From: an uncultured Muribaculaceae bacterium
GTDB taxonomy: Bacteria > Bacteroidota > Bacteroidia > Bacteroidales > Muribaculaceae
Assembly (NCBI GenBank): GCA_910586975.1
Contig: CAJUKX010000011.1
Span: 1 to 64,000 of the forward strand
DNA length: 64,000 nucleotides
Direction: 5' to 3'
The translations under genes were made by a program, and so were the position numbers. This document shows, in pieces, positions 32,513-41,633 of the stretch (the first letter of the stretch is position 1; each line of letters begins with the position of its first letter). A model generated the notes under the pieces. It ran no database searches, was not told the DNA's origin, and saw nothing but the letters and a program-made list of their open reading frames with translations.

Positions 32513-33280
32513 ATGGTAAACGCTCTGAAAAAGGAAATATCCTCGCTCGCCACTGTCAAGGGGCGGCGCAAACTGCATGCCTTCATGGCTGAGGGCACCA
32601 AGTGTGTGCTTGATACGATAGAATCTTTCAGGCCGCGCCATATAGTGGCCACCGAGGGGTGGCTGCAATCTCATGAATTGCCCCGGGCTGCCCATGACTG
32701 CATAATCACCGCCAACCTCGGCGAAATAAAACAGATAAGCTGCATGACCTTGGCTCCGGAGGTCGTTGCAGTGTACGAATTGCCCGATGAACCCATATTC
32801 TGCCCCGAATCGCTGACGGGCAAACTCGTTGTAGCTCTCGACTGCGTGCAAGACCCCGGAAACCTCGGCACCATAATGCGCACAGCCGATTGGATGGGTA
32901 TTGACACCATACTGGCATCAGTTGACACAGCCGATTGCTTCAACCCCAAGGTGGTACAGGCCACAATGGGTGCTATATCGCGGGTGAAGGTGGTGTACGG
33001 CGACCTCCCGGCCATGCTGGGTGCTTTGTCTGCAGACATGCCCGTGTACGGTACTTTCCTTAATGGCGAGAACTTATATACCAACCCCCTGTCTGCGGCC
33101 GGTGTAGTGGTGATGGGCAACGAAGGCAAAGGCATATCCGACGCCGTGGCACGATGTGTGACATCGCGCTTGCTAATACCGTCGTTTCCGCCGGGTGCCA
33201 CCACCTCCGAAAGCCTTAATGTAGCCACCGCTACAGCGATAGTGCTCGCCCAATTCCGTTCTAAATTCTTCGCAAAATAA
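32513..33280 (+). CDS. TrmH/SpoU-family RNA 2'-O-methyltransferase
   Basis: A 255-residue SPOUT methyltransferase that would methylate a ribose in tRNA or rRNA. An N-terminal substrate-binding domain (1-100, KGRRKLHAFMAEGTKCV) is followed by the SPOUT knot with the three motifs: NLGTIMRTADWMG (about 120-132), VVMGNEGKGIS (about 200-210) and IPSFPPGATTSESLNVATA (about 222-240). The target nucleotide is not predictable by eye. It lies 2 bp before radA and shares its promoter. Confidence 0.9.
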   Translation: MVNALKKEISSLATVKGRRKLHAFMAEGTKCVLDTIESFRPRHIVATEGWLQSHELPRAAHDCIITANLGEIKQISCMTLAPEVVAVYELPDEPIFCPESLTGKLVVALDCVQDPGNLGTIMRTADWMGIDTILASVDTADCFNPKVVQATMGAISRVKVVYGDLPAMLGALSADMPVYGTFLNGENLYTNPLSAAGVVVMGNEGKGISDAVARCVTSRLLIPSFPPGATTSESLNVATATAIVLAQFRSKFFAK

Positions 33281-33282
33281 TC

Positions 33283-34650
33283 ATGGCTAAAGCTAAGTAC
33301 AAGACAGTGTGGATGTGCAACAGCTGCGGTGCCGAGTCGCCGCGGTGGGAAGGTCGTTGCCCCTCATGCGGACAATGGAACACTATGGTAGAGGAAAAAG
33401 TGCCAGCTACACTGCGCTCGCCCTCGCCCGTAGCATCGGCCGGCAAGTCGGCGGCCACTCCGCTCAACGAGATCACCACATCCGACCTGCCGCGTATAAA
33501 GCTGCCTTCGGGAGAGCTGAACCGTGTACTTGGCGGAGGTCTTGTGCCGGGCGCCATGGTGCTTATAGGCGGCGAACCCGGCGTGGGCAAGTCGACATTG
33601 GTACTACAGAATCTGCTCTCCATAAAATCGCGCACCATACTATACGCCTCGGGCGAGGAAAGCGCCACACAGCTCAAGATGCGAGCCGACCGCATAGGCC
33701 GCGGCTCCGACAATATGTATATAGTGTGCGAGACATCGCTCGAAAATATCTTCAGCCATATCAACACCGTCAAGCCCGGCATTGTGGTGATTGACTCCAT
33801 ACAGACCATAGCCTCAGATGCCCTCGACTCCTCGGCCGGCTCGGTAAGCCAGGTGCGCGAGTGCGCCGCCCAGCTACTCAAATATGCCAAGGAAAGCGGC
33901 GTACCCGTATTGCTTATAGGCCATATAACCAAAGAAGGCTCGCTTGCCGGCCCCAAGGTACTTGAGCACATAGTGGATGCCGTATTGCAGTTTGAGGGCG
34001 ACAGCCAGTACATGTTCCGCATTCTGCGTGCCATCAAAAACCGATTTGGCAGCACATCCGAGCTTGGCATATACGAGATGGGACAGAAGGGCCTGCGCGA
34101 GGTGCTGAATCCGTCGCAGCTGCTGATGGGCGTACACGACGAAGCCCTGAGCGGCGTGGCCATCGGTGTCACTGTAGAGGGGGTACGCCCTTTCCTCATA
34201 GAAGTACAGGCACTTGTAAGCACGGCCGCATACGGCACACCGCAGCGCGCCGTCACCGGCTTCGATTCCAAACGCATGAACATGCTGCTCGCCGTACTCG
34301 AAAAACGGGTTGGATTCAAACTCGCCGCCAAGGACGTATTCCTAAACATAGCCGGCGGCATCAAGGTAAACGACCCGGCTCTCGACCTGCCGGTAATATG
34401 CGCTATCCTGTCGAGCAACTTCGACACCCCGGTGCCGCACACCACCTGCATGTGCGGCGAAATAGGCCTGTCGGGCGAGATACGCCCCGTGGCACGCCTG
34501 GAGCAACGGGTGGGCGAGGCTTGCAAACTGGGCATGGATCGCATTCTCGTACCCAAGGGCAACCTGAAGGGAGTGGACACCTCGCGCTTCAATATCCAAA
34601 TCATAGAAGTGAGCCGCGTTGAAGAGGCTTTCCGCACCCTTTTCGCATGA
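33283..34650 (+). CDS. radA: DNA repair protein RadA (Sms)
   Basis: A 455-residue RadA, a RecA-like hexameric helicase that promotes branch migration and processing of recombination intermediates. The N-terminal C4 zinc finger uses Cys12, Cys15, Cys26 and Cys29 (CNSC...CPSC). Walker A is GGEPGVGKST at 96-105, and the family-specific KNRFG motif is near 250. The C-terminal Lon-like domain has the expected GGIKVNDPALDLP region. Length is normal. The long reading frame on the opposite strand is a composition artefact. Confidence 0.96.
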   Translation: MAKAKYKTVWMCNSCGAESPRWEGRCPSCGQWNTMVEEKVPATLRSPSPVASAGKSAATPLNEITTSDLPRIKLPSGELNRVLGGGLVPGAMVLIGGEPGVGKSTLVLQNLLSIKSRTILYASGEESATQLKMRADRIGRGSDNMYIVCETSLENIFSHINTVKPGIVVIDSIQTIASDALDSSAGSVSQVRECAAQLLKYAKESGVPVLLIGHITKEGSLAGPKVLEHIVDAVLQFEGDSQYMFRILRAIKNRFGSTSELGIYEMGQKGLREVLNPSQLLMGVHDEALSGVAIGVTVEGVRPFLIEVQALVSTAAYGTPQRAVTGFDSKRMNMLLAVLEKRVGFKLAAKDVFLNIAGGIKVNDPALDLPVICAILSSNFDTPVPHTTCMCGEIGLSGEIRPVARLEQRVGEACKLGMDRILVPKGNLKGVDTSRFNIQIIEVSRVEEAFRTLFA

Positions 34651-34662
34651 TAAGGCTCTTAG

Positions 34663-34686
34663 TTAAGCCGTGTTAAGCGCGGTTAA
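34663..34686 (+). promoter_or_regulatory. Three TTAA elements at exact 10-bp spacing
   Basis: GTTAAGCCGT, GTTAAGCGCG and GTTAAAGATT place TTAA at 34663, 34673 and 34683, one per helical turn. They lie about 120 bases upstream of the Spy-like gene, whose leader has no good TAnnTTTG box. An operator or alternative-sigma site is possible; this is inference from spacing. Confidence 0.35.
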
Positions 34687-34803
34687 AGATTGTAAGCAAA
34701 TTAAACTTTCGGGTTTTCATTGTGTCTTTATTACGAAACAAATCGGGAACGGTTTGTCGTAAAAAACAAGAATAAAATAACAATAAAACATACCGAAAGA
34801 TTT

Positions 34804-35364
34804 ATGAAAAAGATTTTCTCTCTCGCTCTCGCGACTATTGCCCTTTGCGGTCTTCCCGCTCTTGCACAGAATCAGAATACCACCACTTGCACCACTCCCA
34901 CCGAGCAGTGCAACGCCGCTGAGAACTGCAAGCCCGCTACATGTGGCAAGAATCCCGGACATTGCGATGCCTTTACAGGCCTCAACCTTACCGATGCCCA
35001 GAAGAAGTCGCTGACCGAACTCGGCAACAACCGCCGCACCGCCCAACAGGCCCGCAGGCAGGAAAAGCAGATGGCTAAAAAAGAAGACCGCCGCCAGAAC
35101 GACTCGCTCCGCAAGACCGAACGCCGCGAATATCTCGCCAATGTAAAGAATATCCTCACACCCGAACAGTATGTGGTGTTCCTCGAAAATATAGTTGTAG
35201 AACAGCCCATGCCCGGCGGCCGCAACCCCAAGATGCACGCCAACCGCGGTCGTGGTATTAACAAAGACTCACGCATGGAACGCCGTACCGGCGACGGACT
35301 CGCCAAGGGTCAGCGTCCGCAGCGCGGCTCCAAGATTAACGCTTCCATGAATACCCAGCAATAA
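34804..35364 (+). CDS. Spy/CpxP-like periplasmic protein
   Basis: The ATG at 34804 is chosen because it opens with a signal peptide (MKKIFSLALATIALCGLPALAQ); the upstream extension has none. The product is 186 aa. Residues 28-50 are rich in Thr and Cys (four cysteines). A basic, charged helical region follows with two LTxxQ-type motifs: NLTDAQKKSL near 62 and ILTPEQYVVF near 118. This layout is that of Spy/CpxP-type envelope stress chaperones in Bacteroidetes. The C-terminus is basic and Arg/Gly-rich. Its leader carries three TTAA elements at 10-bp spacing, which may link it to a stress regulator. Confidence 0.72.
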   Translation: MKKIFSLALATIALCGLPALAQNQNTTTCTTPTEQCNAAENCKPATCGKNPGHCDAFTGLNLTDAQKKSLTELGNNRRTAQQARRQEKQMAKKEDRRQNDSLRKTERREYLANVKNILTPEQYVVFLENIVVEQPMPGGRNPKMHANRGRGINKDSRMERRTGDGLAKGQRPQRGSKINASMNTQQ

Positions 35365-35432
35365 TCATTCTCCTTTTTTCTCCTCACAGAGGCTGCCACA
35401 ACTGCGTTGGCAATCTCTTGTGTTTTTGTACA

Positions 35433-35597
35433 AAGTAAGCATTGGAAAATAGTTTATATTGTATGCGCCTACTTATGGACAGCAGATTCAATACGATGAA
35501 GAGGGAGCGTAGCCGTAGCTACGTGACCGATGAAGAGGATTGAAGATGCGTTCATAAGGCAAGCAGATGATATAAACTATTTTTCATTGATTACTTA
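35433..35597. repeat. 165-bp structured intergenic repeat, copy 1
   Basis: Fills most of the 307-bp gene-free stretch 35365-35671. It is bounded by AAGTAA...TTACTT, with AAATAGTTTATAT pairing with ATATAAACTATTT, GCC/GGC plus TTATG/CATAA, TTCAAT/ATTGAA, and a central GCGTAGC/GCTACGT hairpin (35507-35524). A nearly identical copy lies in the same orientation at 39445-39608. Nothing else in this gap is supported beyond AT-rich leader sequence before kup. Confidence 0.85.
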
Positions 35598-35671
35598 TTT
35601 CATTAAGCCATTCCTGTCTTTTATTTGTTATAAAGAATTAGAGCTTGTTTAATAACTAATCCTGTTTATTT

Positions 35672-37639
35672 ATGAGTGCAGCTTCTTCTGCCGGTTCAAC
35701 TTCTCTGAAACGAATTACACTAATGGGTCTGCTTGTCACCTTCGGAATAGTATTCGGTGACATAGGCACTTCGCCTCTCTATGTGATGAAAGCCATAGTG
35801 AGGGCTAATCCGTCATTGACTCCCGACTATATACTTGGGGCGGTTTCGTGCATATTCTGGACCCTCACCATACAGACATCCGTTAAATATGTGCTGATTG
35901 CCCTCCGCGCCGACAACCATGGCGAGGGCGGCATACTGGCCTTGTATTCCCTTATTAAACGAAGTTCGCGCAAGTGGATTTACGGTATAGCCGCCGTGGG
36001 CGCGGCCACTCTTGTAGCCGACGGTGTCATAACCCCGGCCGTAACGGTGACATCGGCCGTAGAGGGCTTGCGCTCTTTGTCGCCCGACATCCCCGTGATA
36101 CCCATAGTGCTGACGGTTATCGCCCTGATATTTGTGATACAAGGACTCGGCACCAACAAAATAGGTAAATGGTTTGGCCCGGTGATGCTGCTGTGGTTCC
36201 TGTCGCTCGGAGTATTCGGCACGGTAAACATTGCTTCATACCCTGCCATATTGAAGTCTTTCAATCCCTACTACGCATATATGCTGCTTACGCATTATCC
36301 CGAATGGTTTCTGATACTGGGTGCGGTATTTCTGTGTACCACGGGTGCCGAGGCGCTGTATTCCGATCTGGGGCATTGCGGACGCAAGAATATCTCAGTG
36401 GCATGGCTAATGGTCAAAATAATGCTTATGCTCAACTATCTGGGTCAGGGCGCATGGATAATCGCCAATCAGCAAGCCGCTACATCGGGCAATGTCAACC
36501 CCTTCTATGCCATTGTGCCTGAATTTCTGCTCCCATTCGAGATTATACTCGCCACCATGGCTGCCATCATTGCCAGCCAGGCCCTTATCAGTGGTTCGTT
36601 CACCATATTCAGCGAGGCTATAAACCTGCGTTTCTGGCCGCGCTTGCGCATCAAGTATCCGTCGGTACTCAAGGGACAGCTGTTCATCCCGGCCATCAAT
36701 ATATTCCTGTTTCTGGGCTGTGTAGTCACAGTGCTTCTCTTCAAGTCGTCAGACAATATGGAAGCGGCCTACGGTCTGGCAATCACCATTACCATGCTTA
36801 TGACCACATTCCTCCTTACCATATACCTGCTGCATAAGGGTATTCCTAAGTGGATAGCCTTACTGTTCCTCATCATCTTCACGGCTATCGAGGGCACATT
36901 CTTCGCAGCCAACCTTTTCAAGTTCATGCACGGCGGCTGGTATACGATAATCATTGCCGGTGTGCTTGCCACAGTGATATTTGTGTGGTACAACGGCGAG
37001 CGTGTGAGGGAAAGCTTCAAGGAATTTAACCGTATTTCTTCGTGTGTAGACATCATCACAGACATCGGCCGCGACAACACCATTGCCAAATATGCCTCAA
37101 ATCTGGTGTTCATAAGCCATGCCGAGCATCCGGGACATGTGGAGAGCAAAATCATATACTCCATTGTAAACAAATCGCCCAAGCGGGCCGACCACTACTG
37201 GTTCATGCGCATCGTTCCCGACAATGCCCCCGAGACACTCGAGTACCGGGTCGATGCAATCTACAATGGCAGCATTTACTGTATCAGCGTCAAGCTCGGC
37301 TACAGAGTGCAACCCAAGCTCACGGTATATCTGCGACAGATAGTAGAGAATCTTGTGGCAGCCGGACAGCTCGACCCGCGCAGCTGCTATGAGTCATTGC
37401 GCAAGCGCGACATTCCGGGCGAATTCCACTTTGTGGTTATCCGTCGTCTGTTCTCACCATCGAGCGTGTGCACCGGCAAGGTACGGTTCCTGATGAAGAC
37501 TCACGGCTTCATAGCGCGCCACACCATGAGCGATGTTGACGCATTCGGGCTCGACGTATGCAACCTCGCGGTAGAAAACGTGCCGCTCATTCTCAACAAC
37601 GGCCCCCAACGCCGCATCACCCTCGCCGAAGACGCTTAA
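35672..37639 (+). CDS. kup: KUP-family potassium uptake protein
   Basis: A 655-residue low-affinity K+ transporter, probably a proton symporter. The family signature VFGDIGTSPLYVMKAI is at about 27-42. About 12 transmembrane segments fill residues 15-450, including GAEALYSDLGHCG near 228 and NYLGQGAW near 255. A soluble C-terminal domain (about 455-655) ends the protein, as in E. coli Kup. Length is normal. It converges on the ClC gene with a 4-bp overlap of the coding ends. The two ion-transport genes are bracketed by direct repeats. Confidence 0.93.
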   Translation: MSAASSAGSTSLKRITLMGLLVTFGIVFGDIGTSPLYVMKAIVRANPSLTPDYILGAVSCIFWTLTIQTSVKYVLIALRADNHGEGGILALYSLIKRSSRKWIYGIAAVGAATLVADGVITPAVTVTSAVEGLRSLSPDIPVIPIVLTVIALIFVIQGLGTNKIGKWFGPVMLLWFLSLGVFGTVNIASYPAILKSFNPYYAYMLLTHYPEWFLILGAVFLCTTGAEALYSDLGHCGRKNISVAWLMVKIMLMLNYLGQGAWIIANQQAATSGNVNPFYAIVPEFLLPFEIILATMAAIIASQALISGSFTIFSEAINLRFWPRLRIKYPSVLKGQLFIPAINIFLFLGCVVTVLLFKSSDNMEAAYGLAITITMLMTTFLLTIYLLHKGIPKWIALLFLIIFTAIEGTFFAANLFKFMHGGWYTIIIAGVLATVIFVWYNGERVRESFKEFNRISSCVDIITDIGRDNTIAKYASNLVFISHAEHPGHVESKIIYSIVNKSPKRADHYWFMRIVPDNAPETLEYRVDAIYNGSIYCISVKLGYRVQPKLTVYLRQIVENLVAAGQLDPRSCYESLRKRDIPGEFHFVVIRRLFSPSSVCTGKVRFLMKTHGFIARHTMSDVDAFGLDVCNLAVENVPLILNNGPQRRITLAEDA

Positions 37640-39444
37640 TCGTCGCAATAGTGGCGGAGTACCCTGCGGTAGGAGTTGAAAATCTTGCTCTTGGAGATGA
37701 AGCCGTAGTAGTGGCCTGATTCGTCTACCACCGGCAGGTTCCACGCGCCGGTCTTGTCAAACTTATGCATCACCGAGTCCATGCTCTCACCTATGAGCAG
37801 CTTCTGTGGCGGCATGGTCATGAACGATGCCACGTTCATCTTGCGGTACAGGTCGGGACGGAACATGATGTTGCGTATATCATCGAGCTGCACCACGCCC
37901 TGCAACTCGCCGGCGGCATTGAGCACCGGAAAGAGGTTGCGGTTTGAGCGCGAGATTACATCCACCATTTCCTTAAGGGTCATCTCGGGGCGCACGCTCA
38001 GAAATTCGGTTTCGATAACCGAGTCCATCTTAAGCAGCGTAAGCACGGTCTTGTCTTTCTGGTGGGTGAGCAGTTTGCCCTCCTTGGCCAGACGCATGGT
38101 GTAAATGGAGTATGGCTCGAAAATCTTGATTGTGCCGTATGATATGGTCGAAACTATGAGCAGGGGCAGGAAGAGCGAATATCCGCCGGTAAGCTCGGCC
38201 GTGAGGAAGATTGCCATAAGCGGGGCGTGCATTACGCCGCTCATCACTCCGGCCATGCCTATCAGCGCGAAGTTCTTGTTGGATATTACAAGGTCGAAGC
38301 CAAACATATTGAAGATATATGCAAAGAGGAATCCGGCCATGCAGCCTACATAGAGCGACGGCGCGAAAGTACCGCCCACACCTCCGGCACCATTGGTAGA
38401 TGAGGTGGCAAAGGCTTTCATCAGCACTATCATGCCTATATACACCATGATGAACAATGGATTTGTACCGTCGCCGTAGAATATGGAGCCGTCGACTATA
38501 GAACGTGCATCTCCGGCCAGCAGGCCCATTATGGAGTCGTAACCTTCGCCGTAGAGTGGCGGGAAAAAGAATATCAGTCCCGAGAGTATTACACAGCCTA
38601 TGGAGGTACGCATCCAGGGATTTTTCTTGAATCTGCCGAAAAAGTTCTCCATCATGTTCATCACCCTGGTAAAGTAGAGCGAAACCAGTCCGCACACTAT
38701 ACCGAGACCTATGGCCAGGGGAATCTTGGCCACAGAGAAGTCCTCGCTCTGCACAAAGAAGAATTCAAACGAATATCCGGTGTACATGTAGGCAATTGTG
38801 GCCGACGTAATGGCCGAGATGAGCAGGGGCATCACCGACACGGTGGTGAGGTCGAGCATAAGCACCTCAAGGGTGAAAAGCATACCGGCAATGGGAGCCT
38901 TGAATATACCTGCTATACCGGCCGCGGCACCGCAGCCCACCAGTATCATCAGTATCTTGGGCGACATCCTGAACATAGAACCGAGATTCGAGCCTATGGC
39001 CGACCCCGTATACACTATGGGACCCTCGGCACCAACCGAACCGCCAAAGCCTATGGTCACCGAGCTTGCCAGCAGCGAAGTGTACATATTGTGGCGCTTA
39101 AGACGGCTCTTGTTCTGCGATATGGCCCACAGCACGCGCGTGACGCCGTGGCTTATATTGTCCTTCACCACAAAGCGCACATACAGCGCTGTTATCACCA
39201 CACCCAGTGTGGGCAACAGTATGTAGAGGTAGTTGCCCGAGTGAAGGTCGATGTGCGATGTGAGGGCATTAGATATGGTGTGTATCAGGAACTTGAGCAG
39301 CTGGGCGGCCAGTCCGCCGAACACGCCTACAAGCAATGCGAGAAATATGAGGAACGTGCGCTCCGAAATATGGTGCTCACGCCACACGATGAATCGCATC
39401 AGCAAGTCGTTCAACTTGTTATTGTGTATATATTTTTGCGACAT
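37636..39444 (-). CDS. ClC-family chloride channel/antiporter with CBS pair
   Basis: A 602-residue ClC protein. The core (about 30-440) contains GSVGAEGPIVY (136-146), in which Glu140 corresponds to the gating glutamate of ClC exchangers, and GGVGGTFAPSLYVG (about 357-370), the GxFxP chloride-site motif. Residues 455-600 form two CBS domains, which often sense nucleotides. It may move chloride with protons to balance charge, perhaps alongside Kup. The start codon abuts the repeat at 39445, so the whole leader of the mRNA is repeat sequence. Confidence 0.92.
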   Translation of the reverse strand: MSQKYIHNNKLNDLLMRFIVWREHHISERTFLIFLALLVGVFGGLAAQLLKFLIHTISNALTSHIDLHSGNYLYILLPTLGVVITALYVRFVVKDNISHGVTRVLWAISQNKSRLKRHNMYTSLLASSVTIGFGGSVGAEGPIVYTGSAIGSNLGSMFRMSPKILMILVGCGAAAGIAGIFKAPIAGMLFTLEVLMLDLTTVSVMPLLISAITSATIAYMYTGYSFEFFFVQSEDFSVAKIPLAIGLGIVCGLVSLYFTRVMNMMENFFGRFKKNPWMRTSIGCVILSGLIFFFPPLYGEGYDSIMGLLAGDARSIVDGSIFYGDGTNPLFIMVYIGMIVLMKAFATSSTNGAGGVGGTFAPSLYVGCMAGFLFAYIFNMFGFDLVISNKNFALIGMAGVMSGVMHAPLMAIFLTAELTGGYSLFLPLLIVSTISYGTIKIFEPYSIYTMRLAKEGKLLTHQKDKTVLTLLKMDSVIETEFLSVRPEMTLKEMVDVISRSNRNLFPVLNAAGELQGVVQLDDIRNIMFRPDLYRKMNVASFMTMPPQKLLIGESMDSVMHKFDKTGAWNLPVVDESGHYYGFISKSKIFNSYRRVLRHYCDD

Positions 39445-39608
39445 AAGTAAGCCGTGGAAAGTAGTTTATATTATATGCGCCGTCTTATGGACAGCAGATT
39501 CAATATGATGAAGAGGGAGCGTACCGTAGCTACGTGACCGATGAAGAGGGTTGAAGATGCGTTCATAAGGCAAGCAGATGATATAAACTATTTTTCATTG
39601 ATTACTTA
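39445..39608. repeat. 164-bp structured intergenic repeat, copy 2
   Basis: Nearly identical to 35433-35597 and in the same orientation. It keeps AAGTAA...TTACTT ends, AGTTTATAT/ATATAAACT arms, TTCAAT pairing with GTTGAA (a wobble-compatible change from copy 1), and the core GGAGCGTAC..GTAGCTACGTGACCGATGAAGAGG with a one-base deletion. It occupies all of the space between the sugar transferase stop and the ClC start codon. Confidence 0.85.
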
Positions 39609-39609
39609 A

Positions 39610-41007
39610 TTATAAGCCTTTTCCGCCGGCAATGGTGCTGACGGTGTGAAACAGGATTTTAAGGTCCACTCCCAACGATACATTCTCTATATATATGAGG
39701 TCGTAGGCCAGACGCTCTATCATCTCGTCGACATTTGAGGCATAGCCATACTTGACCATACCGAGCGAGGTGACACCGGGGCGAACCTGATGAATCAACG
39801 AATAATACGGCACTCTCTCCACTATGCGGTCTATGAAGTATTCGCGCTCGGGACGCGGCCCCACCAGCGACATCTCGCCTTTGAGCACATTCCAGAACTG
39901 CGGAATCTCGTCGAGCCTATACTTGCGCAGAAATGCTCCGATGCGGGTGATACGGGTATCATTCTTGTGGCTCAGTGCCGGGCCATCGCTCTCGGCGCCG
40001 TCTACCATGGTGCGGAATTTGATTATCTTGAACGGTCGCTTGTGCAGCCCTATGCGCTCCTGACGATAGAACACCGGCCCCGGCGAATCGAGCTTCACCA
40101 TCAGCGATATGGCGGCGTATACCGGCGACAGTACGATCAGAGCCAGCCCGGAGAATACGATGTCTGACAGACGCTTAAGATTGATTGTAGAATCGGGGAT
40201 ATTGGCGTTGGTGATATTCATCAGCGGCTCGCCGGTGATACTGGTGAGCCTGGTGCGCGACGTTATCAGCTGATACAGGTCGAGCGACAGAAACAGGTCG
40301 AGTCCCTTTTTGTAAAGCCGGGTTATCAAAGCCATGGTAGCCTGCATGCCCTGCGGATGCGGAGTGATTATAATACGCTCGGGGGCAAGCTCGTCGATGG
40401 CGGCACTGATGGCTGCATCGTCGGCATACGGACTCAGCTCGCCAACAATATTGAACTGCGGTATCTCGGCCAGATTGCCTGCCGTGAGCTTGCGACGCAT
40501 GGCAGCGGTCTGCTCGGGCGTACCCACTATTACAGAACGGTATATGCCCGGCGAGTGCAGCAAGGCTCTGCGTCTGAACAGATTGATGACCGTACGGCCC
40601 AAGAATGGCAGGAACGACATGCACGCCCACAACACCAACAGCAGCTCGTAGTTGTGTATGCGGCGGGGCAGATAGTCGTTTATCAGAGTGGCGAAATATA
40701 TTATAAGTGTGGTTATCAAGCCTATTGACAGACTGTTGCGCAGGTCGTCGAGACGGCTCTTTACCAACACGTTATTGTAGTAGCCCGATACAGCATACAG
40801 CAGTACGTTCATCACCGGATACAGCACCAAACCGGCAAGCACATGGCTGTCGAAGAGCCATTGCTCAAAGGGCCGCAGCTCCATCTCGGCCGGGGTAAAC
40901 ACGTAGCGCACGTATGTAAATACAAATACACCGGCAAGCGACAGCAGATAGTCGCTGCCCACATAAACCATGCGTAACTTGGTGTTTGCGTTTACCTTTC
41001 GTGACAC
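39610..41007 (-). CDS. Polyprenyl-phosphate sugar-phosphate transferase (WcaJ/WbaP type)
   Basis: A 465-residue membrane enzyme that starts polysaccharide repeat-unit synthesis by moving a sugar-1-phosphate onto undecaprenyl phosphate. Four N-terminal membrane segments (about 15-130) precede a CoA-binding-like domain (150-260). The catalytic domain follows, with a fifth hydrophobic stretch (SGLALIVLSPVYAAI near 283), KFRTMVDGAE near 320, and RLDEIPQFWNVLKGEMSLVG near 358, then GPRPE. The start is GTG at 41007; an ATG 12 codons downstream is an alternative. It follows tsaB-tsaC on the same strand and may be co-transcribed. Confidence 0.92.
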   Translation of the reverse strand: MSRKVNANTKLRMVYVGSDYLLSLAGVFVFTYVRYVFTPAEMELRPFEQWLFDSHVLAGLVLYPVMNVLLYAVSGYYNNVLVKSRLDDLRNSLSIGLITTLIIYFATLINDYLPRRIHNYELLLVLWACMSFLPFLGRTVINLFRRRALLHSPGIYRSVIVGTPEQTAAMRRKLTAGNLAEIPQFNIVGELSPYADDAAISAAIDELAPERIIITPHPQGMQATMALITRLYKKGLDLFLSLDLYQLITSRTRLTSITGEPLMNITNANIPDSTINLKRLSDIVFSGLALIVLSPVYAAISLMVKLDSPGPVFYRQERIGLHKRPFKIIKFRTMVDGAESDGPALSHKNDTRITRIGAFLRKYRLDEIPQFWNVLKGEMSLVGPRPEREYFIDRIVERVPYYSLIHQVRPGVTSLGMVKYGYASNVDEMIERLAYDLIYIENVSLGVDLKILFHTVSTIAGGKGL

Positions 41008-41045
41008 GTCCTGATGCTTGATTGGGTGTTAAGGTTGTAGAGTGA

Positions 41046-41633
41046 TTATTTCCGTATAATCTTGAACAGTCCGCCAGTCGAAATCTTGATTATCGACGAA
41101 GCCTTGGCTGCCGGAGCCTCATCGCGGCGCGATGTGCACACGTAGTCCACGGCATCCTTTATTTCCTGAGAAATAGAGTCGAAATCAAGCGGCGACGGCT
41201 CACCGCTCACATTGGCCGAGGTAGACACCAACGGGCCACGGAAGGCATTGCACAGCGCTGCCGAGAAAGTCTCACGGGTCAATCGCACGCCTATGCTGCC
41301 GTCCTCGGCAAGCAGATTTGGAGCCACTCCCCGACCGCGGTCGAATATTACGGTGACAGGATCCACGGCCACATCAATCAGCTGCTCGGCCACCTCGGGC
41401 ACTTCCTCAACTGTAGAATCGAGCATGGCCATTGAACCCACCAGAGTTATCAGGGCTTTGGAATCGGCGCGGCGCTTTATTTCATATACACGTTTTACGG
41501 CCTCGGCATTGCGGGCATCACAACCAATACCCCATATAGTGTCGGTAGGATACAGTATCACACCTCCGCGGCGAAGCACCTCCACCGCGCGACCTATATC
41601 CTGACGCATGGAGTCGTCGAGCTGTACTTTCAT
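41046..41633 (-). CDS. tsaC: Threonylcarbamoyl-AMP synthase (TsaC/Sua5/YwlC)
   Basis: A 195-residue YrdC-fold enzyme that makes threonylcarbamoyl-AMP from threonine, bicarbonate and ATP for the t6A modification of tRNA. Signature segments are GGVILYPTDTIWGIGCDA (about 19-36), KRRADSKALITLVG (about 52-65), and GVRLTRETF with the STSANVSGEPSP motif near 140. Short length without the C-terminal Sua5 domain makes it TsaC type. It overlaps tsaB by four bases, pairing two enzymes of the same pathway. Confidence 0.93.
   Translation of the reverse strand: MKVQLDDSMRQDIGRAVEVLRRGGVILYPTDTIWGIGCDARNAEAVKRVYEIKRRADSKALITLVGSMAMLDSTVEEVPEVAEQLIDVAVDPVTVIFDRGRGVAPNLLAEDGSIGVRLTRETFSAALCNAFRGPLVSTSANVSGEPSPLDFDSISQEIKDAVDYVCTSRRDEAPAAKASSIIKISTGGLFKIIRK

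Noticed and set aside
33261..34637. 458-codon frame on the strand opposite radA
   Set aside because: It mirrors a clear radA gene in a high-GC region; the predicted protein is low in complexity and rich in Ser, Arg and Met, with no domain.
34660..34803. Upstream start of the Spy-like protein at 34720
   Set aside because: That start places 28 charged residues before a complete signal peptide; the ATG at 34804 is more likely.
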